Assembly (NCBI GenBank): GCA_949825065.1
Contig: OX463854.1
Location: forward strand, 17,981,226-18,045,225
DNA: 64,000 nt
Source of the DNA: Odontocerum albicorne
Taxonomy: Eukaryota > Arthropoda > Insecta > Trichoptera > Odontoceridae
Direction: 5' to 3'
Both the position numbers and the translations under genes were made by a program. Within the stretch, counting starts at the first letter, position 1. Each line of letters starts with the position of its first letter. The notes below the pieces were generated by a model. The model was not told the DNA's origin, did no database searches, and saw only the letters and a list, made by a program, of their open reading frames with translations. Below are positions 13,106 through 23,100 of this stretch, piece by piece.

Positions 13106-13559
13106 AAATGTTTTGTTTTTATGGATAATGTAGTTCGTTTTGTATTTTTGTATAGACAAAATAATAGTATTTATTCACATAAATGATTAAAATCATTCAC
13201 TTCAGTTGTTTTGGCTGAGTTAATTACATAGAAATATATCAAATTTGCAATTCTGCGTACGTTTATATATTTTTTAATTTAGGTACATTCAACACTTGCA
13301 TACGGAAAATTTAGATATTTTTTTTATAGCAGCAATAGAAGGACTTTAAAGCTTTAGCAGTTTGGTTATTCCGCTTCAATAATAGATCTTAGAGATCATT
13401 CGCATTGAAAATCTGATTATAACTCTATCTTCCTAACATTGATCAAGTTTTTTTATTCCTATGGTACTCCTTAACACATCCGTTGATAATGTGGACATTT
13501 TGAAAAGCGTGACCGAGAGAAAATATTGTCTTCGACCCCAGTGGCCAAGCCTTCAGGTT

Positions 13560-13710
13560 AAGAACCACTAGAGTAGGTAAGCAAACCATCGTACGTGTAT
13601 GGCAATAGCACAGCGAATACAAATATAGTTACCAGACGAACTTTTTAATCACTGGGACTCTTTGTAATTTATTTTTGGGTACCAGCATCTTACGAACTAG
13701 GCTATAGAGA
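13560..13710 (-). repeat. SINE-like copy, partly deleted
   Basis: The block AAATATAGTTACCAGACGAA, then a T-rich run ending TTTTTGGGTACC, parallels the SINE-like copy at 11150-11345. The remnant of the tRNA-like head is CAGCATCTTACGAACTAGGC. The B-box part appears deleted. Confidence 0.4.
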
Positions 13711-15351
13711 TTATTATTGGATTTACGAGGAAAGTTATCTGCAGTTACTGTTTCACCTTCAATTTTGATGTTATTTGCTTGTTGATTTGAATGTCATGTT
13801 GCTAAAGTGTCACATAAAAAAATCATACATCACAAGCTTGAATTTTGGTGGCAATTAAAAATTGTTGTTAGAATAAAACTTTGGGAAACAAATTGTTACA
13901 AAATGAGATAAGATTGTAAATTATTTCATTAAATATATAAAAAAATTGTTATCAAAACAATCAATAAAGAATAAATTGAATTACTGAAAAATTCCAAACC
14001 CCCAGACTCCATTGTTCAAACAAGTCGAAACAGATTGTTTATATAATCTCATTACTAATTCTACAATACAGTTTTCACATAAACATTACATATTTAATAA
14101 TTTGTGCTGTGAAGTAGAAATTACTAGACGAAATTCTACTTGAACACTTTTATGAACCTTTGGGAATGACATTAAGGTTTTTGGAGACCCCTAAAATTAA
14201 TGTTTTACAAAAATATACTTTTAAATCACTATTAATAAAATGTGACTAGATTCAGTAGCTTAAAAGAAGTATAAAAAGGCAAATAAATAAGATAGTTTAT
14301 AATAAATAAATCAAAAACAGTCTCAAAAAATCTAGAAATGGAATGTGCATTGAAATGTCATTGTATTGACTAGATTTTTTTTATCTTTTCATTTGATTCT
14401 TCAAATATTCAATAACTGAAAACATTTAAAATGTTGTTACCTTTTTAAAAATTTAATTAGTTAATTTTGGGTTGAAAACATAAAACTGGTATACATACAC
14501 CAAAAAATCTACAGTTTTGAGATTCTTTGTCAAAAAATCAATGAATAATAATTATATTTACAAAAAAATATGTGCTCTTCTAATGTTTGCTGTTGACTGA
14601 AGAAAAAAAAATACAATTTAAATTAGTGATGCACAATTTTTATAGGAAATTGAGTTTTTTATTTAAGTTTTCTTAGAAAATATTTTGTATCATGTCCCCT
14701 TCACCCTAATAACTGGCCGTTTTTAATTATTATTTGACCAAAAACACTTTGATTCTGAACTTGAAACATTTTTTTCATCAATATCCCCATTCCGTATTAT
14801 TTTTACTTTATTTCCACAGATTTAGCATTTTCACAAAAAACTAACAATTGCAAGGTTTTTGAGTCTAGAAAAATTTACTGAAGAATGTAAAATTTCATAA
14901 ATTTTTCAATTTTAATATTCATTTTGATCCATAAATATACAAAGTTTTCATTTTCAGATTTTTTTAAATCATTACATTTTGTATGAAAATTTTGTTTCCT
15001 GCTATTCATATTTTCCTTTCATTTCCACTTTTTTGTTAGACCCTTGAAAAATGTTACTTAGGAGTTTTGCTGTATCGAAAGCGAAATATTTTTAGTATTT
15101 CAGCAAAAGAAAAAAATTGACAGTGCAGAAAAGAGTTTTATTAAATTAAGTTGACCGTGCTTTCTAGAGGATAATGATATCAGCTTGACATATTTCATAC
15201 TCTAAAAAATATCAGATAAGATATCTCAAGAAATATACATAGACATCATAAGGAGGAATTATTAAACTTAAAAAAATCAATATTTCCAAAATTTACTATT
15301 ACTGACATCCCTCCTTTTTCTATGGTATCTTTGAATACATTTCAATTAAGA
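13711..15351. other. AT-rich non-coding stretch
   Basis: About 1.6 kb of AT-rich sequence between SINE-like debris and the mariner at 15354. No genes or element ends were recognised. Confidence 0.4.
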
Positions 15352-15353
15352 TA

Positions 15354-16683
15354 CGAGGCGTATCCAGAAAGTAAGTGTACTGAGGCTCTCACGACCGGAT
15401 GGATTTTATTTACGACATGTTGGCTACACTTCCGTGTAGCCTGACCCTTCCCCTCCGCAACAAGACCGGTTCGAGGTCAGTACGTTGAGAAGTGTCGACG
15501 CGACAACACGTTTCGTGAAAAATGTCAATCCAATCTCCCGCCAAGTGCGAAATACGCGGCGTCATCCGTTATCTCGTTTGGAAGGGAAAACCTCCGGTTG
15601 AGGTTTATAATGAGGTGAAAACTGCATATGGTGAAAAAGCTATGAATCATACAAGTGTGTACAAGTGGTGTCGCGAGTTTAAAAACGGTCGTACGTCTGT
15701 GCATGATGATCAGAGGAGCGGAAGACCTTCAATTGTGACTGACGAAATTGTGGAAAAAATCGAAAATGCGCTCCGTGACGATCGCAGATTGACTGTGGAT
15801 GAACTTTCTGCGATGTTTCCGCAAATCTCCAGATCTCTACTACACGAAACCATCACAGAAACCCTCGGATATCGGAAATTGTCCGCGAGGTGGGTCCCAA
15901 AACAGCTGACAGACCAACACAAGTTGAATCTTTGGAGGCCGGGCAAGAGTTTTTGAGGCGTTGCAAACTCCATGGAGATGAATTTCTCCGCTCCATCGTT
16001 ACTGGAGATGAAACTTGGGTTGCACACTACACGCCTGAAACCAAAAGGCAGTCTCAACAGTGGCGTCACACCTCTTCACCCTCCGCCAAAAAGTTCAAAA
16101 CCACAATTTCAGCCAAGAAAATCATGGCATCCGAGTTTTGGGACTGTCAAGGCATAATTTTAATTGAATATATGCCTCAAGGGGAGACCATCAACTCTGC
16201 AAGATACTGTGAGACCCTAAAAAAATTGCGGAGGGCGATTCAGAACAAGAGGAGAGGCATGCTGACAAAAGGAGTCTGCCTGCTGCATGACAATGCCAGA
16301 CCACACACGGCCAACGCCACGAAGGAACTGCTCGCCTCGTTTAAATGGGATGTCCTGAACCATCCCGCGCATTCCCCTGACCTAGCACCTTCAGATTACT
16401 ATCTCTTTACCTCCCTGAAGCTGCATATGGGTGGAAAAAGGTTTTCAACCGACGAGGAGGTAAAGGAGGAGGTGGAGAAGTGGACGGAGGGGTTGGCGGG
16501 AAACTACTTGAGGAAGGCATTAAAAAGTTGATACCCCGCTTCACTACCTGCATTGAGAGGAATAGCGACTATGTCGAAAAATAGCTTACATATGTACTAC
16601 GGTAACCACGTAATTTTTTTGTTTAAATAAAAAAAATTCTAACCTACAAAAATTCAGTACACTTACTTTCTGGATATGCCTCG
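15354..16683 (+). mobile_element. Full-length mariner element (family B)
   Basis: The element is 1330 bp. Its terminal inverted repeats start CGAGGCGTATCCAGAAAGT, with TA on both sides (15352-15353 and 16684-16685). The 5' leader before the transposase start is about 170 bp. A second copy of the same family, with an internal deletion, lies at 52805-53756 in the opposite orientation. Overall preservation is good, so the insertion is fairly young. Confidence 0.93.
15522..16584 (+). pseudogene. mariner transposase (family B), two frameshifts
   Basis: Frame 1 starts at the ATG at 15522 (MSIQSPAKCEIRGVIRYLVW). It gives the paired helix-turn-helix DNA-binding half and the WVPKQLT linker, then hits a stop at 15956. 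The catalytic half continues in another frame: GDETWVAHYTPETK near 16008, LLHDNARPHTANATK near 16283, HPAHSPDLAPSDYYLF near 16362. The catalytic aspartates are the D of GDET and two 34 residues apart (D34D). A second frameshift near 16506 loses the last residues, which are intact in the copy at 52805. The original protein would be about 354 residues. Transposase binds the inverted repeats and moves the element; this copy cannot make it. Confidence 0.9.
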
Positions 16684-16685
16684 TA

Positions 16686-17127
16686 TATTTAAAAAAACAA
16701 TAAAAAACAAATATTTTATAAAAAATTGTGCATCTATAATATAAAATTGACAATGACTTGCACTTATATTTTCCACTAAATAAATAATGTATGACTAGAT
16801 TATAATTATTTGAGGTGTGACTTTTAAAAAACTGGATTGGATCTATAAAGAGAATTTATTGAAAAATATTACTATTCAACTTTTACCACCTTCAAAATAC
16901 TCTCTACATCTACACACAAACACACGTGGCTCTTCCATTATTCAAAACAGTTCTGCAGGTCATTTTCCGTCAGCCTGTTCAGCAGATTGCTATTTTTGTT
17001 TCAACCATTTTTACAGATTGAAAGTGGGTTCCATTTATCTTATGATTTTCAGGAACAAAATAGAAGTGCCAAATCCAGTGAATATGCCGAGTTCTCCAGT
17101 ACTGGAATGTGTCAAAAATTGTTTCAT
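16686..17127. other. Non-coding stretch
   Basis: Open stretches on both strands have no recognisable similarity. The region leads into a short tandem repeat. Confidence 0.35.
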
Positions 17128-17226
17128 TAAATGGCATTGCTAGCTGGAGCGTTATTTTGATAAATGGCATTGCTAGCTGGAGCGTTATTTTGATAAATGG
17201 CATTGCTAGCTGGAGCGTTATTTTGA
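17128..17226. repeat. Perfect 33-bp tandem triplication
   Basis: Three identical 33-bp units start at 17128, 17161 and 17194. Each runs from TAAATGGCATTGCTAGCTGG to the GAGCGTTATTTTGA end. The unit length is a multiple of three, so a minus-strand reading frame (16979-17245) stays open with an 11-residue repeat (FIKITLQLAMP). There is no sign that this frame is a gene. Complete identity indicates a recent expansion. Confidence 0.93.
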
Positions 17227-20133
17227 TAAATACGCCATCTGTCATTCCTCGATAGACTCAGCATATTCTTTCTAACTCTTTCATTAAATAAGATTTGTCA
17301 AAAAACACATTCAATATTGCATTCAGCTTACATTTATTCATTGAAACATTTTTAATCCTCTACAAAGCTATTTAATACATTGATTGCCTGTTTTCTGTTG
17401 ATCTCGTTTGTGGGACATACTAAAAAAGTCATATTGCTTTTGTTTTTGGGCCGTATTTTGTTGAGGAAATTTGGCTGCTCTAGAATTCATTTCTGAATGT
17501 TGGAACCAACTTTTTTCTGTTCTGACTTTCCTCTTTCTAGTAGTATTCTAAAATTTTCCGAACTGTATCTGTATATATTGACCATGTCTGATATCATTTA
17601 CATTTTTTCATTTCATTTGGTTGATCATGTCAAAATATTTTTCTCACTTTGGTGATATTTTTAATCATTTTTCAACATTTGTCAACCTCAATGTTCTTTC
17701 TCTTCCACCTCTTCCTGCCCTCTGCTGAACCTGTTGTGTTAATCGAAGACTTGAGTATCTGACATGCAATTATCCTTATAAATAAAAGATAATTTTCATT
17801 TGAGATTCAATTTAACCAAAAAATTTATATTAAATCACTGTTCAATTTTCACACTCGGGATAATTCTGACAATACATATAATATGTCTACTTTTAATGAC
17901 ACTAAGGCACAACTCATTTGATGCGAAAAGGTTTCAAGTCAACAATATTCCCCTAGGATTTCGCTACGATATTTACATAGTTTCAGGTATATACAATCCT
18001 GTTTTTTTAATAGCCACACCTTGTGTCTACTTATAAAAAAAACATATAAATATTTCCTTATAAAAAAAATCTAAAAGTCTTGTCTCCAAGGCTCCTGAGT
18101 TTTAGATTAATGATCTAAATATTTATTTAAAAAATGCAATTAATATGCTCTTCTCTGGGAATACATCTTTGGAAAATAGTGGTTTCTATGTTATAATGCT
18201 TAAAAGGTGATTTTTTTTAAATCTTACAAAATGTATTTTGATATTGTGCATTGCAATGATAATTTTAATGTTTCGAAATAAAAAATATATATTTTTTTGT
18301 GCATGTGGGATTAAATCAAGGAAAATTATGTTATTGTGTCTAAATATAATTGTGAAATCTTTTGAATGTCAGAACAATACTGTTTGTTTTTAGAGAAAAT
18401 TTAAAAGTAATAAATTTGTGAAAACTATGCTTTATCAAAAGTCTTAAAAAATATATAAAGAACAGAACTTTATTTTAAATATTCAAAACAAACAAATATA
18501 GTCAATAGACAAAAGTTATTGACTTAAAAAAACTTTAATTAATTTGTTGTATGTTGAACACATTAAAAAAAAACACAATTACAATTGATGAAAGAGTGCA
18601 CTGATATTTTTGAGTTCAAACGATTTTGTTAAAATTTGGAGAAATACAAAGAAAACAGAAGTTTAAGTCCAATTTTTCAAACAGCAATAAACCGTAAAAC
18701 ATCTTTTTTTACTCATTTAATATACAAAAAACTAGAGAAAATTTTAAACACAGTAAATTATGAAAAATAATATAGTATTATAACTAAATGAGTGTTTGTA
18801 TTGTTTTAGTGGCAGTAAAAAATGAATGTGTATACCTAAACATGTATAAACTAAATGATAATGGAATGTGCATGAAATTTAAATGTTAAAGATTGAACCA
18901 TGTCTACAATTCCCAGAAAAGTAGTGATACTATCTAAGTAAAAAAATATTTATTTCTATTAGAAAGTTTAGTTTCATCAACATTTGAATATTTTTAGTAT
19001 ACAAAATGTATTATTAACTTGTAAAAAATAAATACTAACGTAAAAGATATACACAATTTGTAATACATATAAAGTAATGTGGGTAATATATTTCTTTGGC
19101 TTTTCTATGAAATAAATAAATTATATGTATGTATCTAATAAAAATAAAAGTATCTGGAAAGTAAGAAAACATCCAAGCAACTCCTTAACGGTACAAATGC
19201 TCTTTATCTTTAAACTTGTCCCTCTACATACAACGCATAGATGAACTGTGATTCAAATATTTAGGCACTCTTTATATCAGGAAGTGCATTTTGAATAGAA
19301 AAATAAATAGTTTCATGTTCCATTCTGAAAACTGAATCACAATTTATCTGGGGAACTTTACTCGTTAAACATAGACATCTCCTAAGGTCACCGGTAGTTT
19401 GTTACTAACTAATTCACCCAAAATACAAAATTTTTGAGTGTTCCCACTACCATAAGGTCACCAAAAGTTAACGGAGGATTATCACTACTCACTTCCCCCG
19501 TTAACAATATCACCGAGAGGTAAAGTGCATTACAATATCACCGCTAAAACCCATCACTTGTCAGATGACAATAAACATAGATAAATTAGTCATTTCACAC
19601 ATCTTACAAAAAATGTCATCACTAATTGAATAACTGTGATTAACTATGCACTAATAAGGTCATCTGTCAAGAGTAAATCAGAGTCAGACATGGTACTCTG
19701 TCGATATGACATCAACTACGGCTCTAGTAGCACAAGGTTTCTAAGATAAATTGTCACTTTTTGGACACCTTTACCAACACTACCCAACATCAACTACAAT
19801 AAGACACAGAAAAACATACGTACAAACATTATCTTTTCACTTTGAAGCTTAATTAAAAATTAAGAACATGAGAAATACATTTCCAAATTGAACTTTTAAA
19901 ACAATTTCTATCAGATTGGACAAACTATTTCTAACAAAAATCAATAGCAGCATATATCACTTTAAAAGATTCCAAAATCTAAAATATTTCCCAAATTTAA
20001 AATAATTTTAAGACTCATTTAAATGAAAAATCACTTCAAAATTAACAAATAGATATTAAAAAAAATATATTTCAAGAAAAAAAAGTCGCCTGTGTCTCAT
20101 TGTGTCCATCAGACTTACCCCCGTGACATATCA
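17227..20133. other. AT-rich stretch downstream of the second membrane-protein gene
   Basis: This region lies 3' of the minus-strand gene ending at 20134, so its right part probably holds that gene's 3' untranslated region. A less AT-rich patch at about 19360-19760 with repeated GTCACC and GTCATC words is unexplained. No further exons were found. Confidence 0.4.
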
Positions 20134-23100
20134 CTATAAGGGGGTCTTTGAGGTGCATGGCATAGGTTCAGGCTCCAGGGGAACAGGCAGGTAGCGCATG
20201 GCCCCCCGAGCCCCCGCCGCCGGGGTGGGAGAGTGCGGGGGTGTGGGGCTGGGCGAGGGTGTATGACCCAGCAGGGCAGAGTCACTGTTGGGAGGAGGGC
20301 GGCTGTAACAGTACACCAGGGCAGTCGCTCCACTACACAGACCCGCTATCAGGGCAAATGACTAAAAAATGCAAAGATAATGCGATATATTAAAATATCA
20401 TCAATAATACTAACAAAATGGCTAAGCATGAGCATCCATGTTTTGATTCTAAGTAGATTGACGTCTACACTATTTTTAATTGCATAAATTACATCGCCTG
20501 AATGTTTCTATGTAGTTTATTAGCCGCTTTAGGTACATTCTAAAGCTTTGGTTTCCTAAGAAAGTGGTGTCATTATATAGCGCATATACAAAAAAATTGT
20601 ATATGCAAACCATATGGCGTGGTTTCCTAGGGAGCGTTGGTTGTGTCGTTATAAAGCGCCCGTAACAAAACATTGTCTATGCAAACCAATGGCGTTGGTT
20701 TCCTAGCGTGTGTTTGTTGTGAGTATAATATCAAATAGCAATGCTGCCATTTGCATGATGGCCGTGGTAGCGGAGCAAACAGTCGTGGAATGATTTTTCC
20801 CGTGTAGCGGACACCGTTTTAAAATAAAAAATGAGTGCAAACGTAATTTGGACCACCGAAAATTACGAAATATTGATTGATTTTGCAAGAAATAATGAAG
20901 CTTTATATAATGTGAAGAGCAAATATTATAGAAAAGCCCAGTTGAAACAAAATATGTGGAATAATATCGGGAGCTGTCAGTTAGACGTTTCCAACTGACA
21001 GTTGTGGGTTCTCATTTCTGCCATCTAGCGGCGCGCCAGCATCACGTCATGTTACATGCGCTATATAACGAACCAGCTTTCTAAGGAAACCATAGCTTTA
21101 GGAAACCGTAGCTTTAGAGAGCTATACAGTGACATACAGTAGGGCTATATAAATCTATCTAAAAATAGATTGAGGTAGGTTGGACCTACTTACTGATAGT
21201 CTTGGAACTTGGATCTCTTTGCTTTTTAATTAAGGCAATTCACCTTGGTGAGAGTACTTTCTTAGTAAAAAAAAATATTTTAAACTGTAATTATTTATGA
21301 TTTTTATGGGGTGTAAAAATTAGTTTGGTCTATTTTTTTTTTTTTTTTCAAAAATGCATTTATTTCTAAACAATATGAATGAACAGATCAATTAAAGTAT
21401 TGTCCATCACTGGCTACTACTTTTTTCCATCTCTCAGGCAATTTTCGAATTCCATCTCGAAAAAATGACTCGTCTTTTGAGGCGATCCAAGTTTGGAGCC
21501 AATTTTCGGTTTCACGAAAGAAGTGAACCGGTGACCTGCCAAATCGTGCTGCATCCTTCGGAATAACCAGTAATCAGAAGGAACAATGTCCGGGGAATAC
21601 GGCGGGTGCGGTAAAACATCCCATTTGAGCGTTTCCAAATATTTTTTTACGACTTTTGCGACATTAGGCCGAGCGTTGTCATGAAGAAGAATAACTTTAT
21701 CATGTCTTTGCTCATATTCTGGCAGTTTTTCTCGCAATGCACGGCTCAAACTAATTGATTGTAGCCGATACCGATCGCCTGTAATGGAATCGCCAGGTTT
21801 TAGCACTTCATAGTAAACAACACCCCTTTGGCCCCACCAGATACAGAGCATGATATTCGAACCATGTATGTTCGGTTTTGGTGTTGATGTTGAGGTTGAT
21901 GGCAACGATTGACCGGGCTTAGCGTAGTATTTTTTCTTCTCGGGGCTGTCGTAGAATATCCACATCTCATCTCCAGTTACAATCCTATGCAAAAAACCTT
22001 TTCTTTGTTGCCTTTGAATCAGCTGCTCGCAAGTGAAAAATCGCCTTTCAACGTCTCTCGGTTTCAGTTCATAAGGCACCCAATTTCCTTGTTTTTTAAT
22101 CATTCCCATGGCTCTCAATCGTACGGAAACGGCTTGTTGAGTCACTCCCAATGATTCTGCAAGATCATCTTGCATTTGACTCTGATCTTCTTCGAGTAAT
22201 GCCTCTAATTCTTTGTCCTCGAATTTTTTTGGCTGTCCAGAGCGAGGCTGGTCTTTGATGTTGAAATTTCCATCCTTGAAACGTTGAAACCATTCCCTAC
22301 ATGATTTATCAGTTGGAGCAGCGTCACCATAAACTTCGACAAGCATTCGATGGGCTTCAGCTGCACTTTTCTTCCAATTAAAGCAGAAAATTAAAACCTC
22401 CCGCAAATGCTGCTTGGTTAACACAAAATTCGACATTTTCAACACTATACAAAACAAGTTTTTTGCATGAAACTCAAAGCGATATAAACTGAATATTATT
22501 GGCAGATGTCTAACCTCTCTGAAACCGTCAAAATCGGCTGTCACTATGAACCATTCATAACAGCCAGAGCCATCTTTTGGAAACGGACCGAACTAATTTG
22601 TACTCCCAATATAAAAAATCCTTGAATTACACTTGTTATACACAGTACAACCTTGCGACCTTATCGCAATACGACGATTTCTTCCAACCAACACCATATT
22701 CTTTTCTCTTTAATAGTGTCTGACATTCTTTTATTATCCAAAATTCAACATTTAAAACAGTTTTAATGGAAAGGATAACAAGTACACAACCAATTAATAA
22801 ACCCACCATTTTGTGGATATAGATGTCCACTTCACTAGGTTAGGCCTGTAAAGAAGCTGTCTCATTTCCTAATAACAACTTTCATATCTTCACAAATCCC
22901 ACAATTAATCATCATGGATGACTCAATCCAGAAGTGTAAAAAAAAGAACTCACAGAGGCTGCTATAAGCATGTTGGTGCTATCGATGGGCACCCACCAGT
23001 AGTCATCGCTCAGTACTGCTGCCAGGGCCAGGGAGCCTGCTGTGATGTATGTGAATCCGACACAAATGTAGAGCCATGCATTCTGTGAAACAATTGTATT

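Noticed and set aside
16979..17245. 88-codon minus-strand frame with 11-residue repeats
   Set aside because: The repeat comes from a recent 33-bp DNA triplication. The rest of the frame has no recognised similarity or splice support.
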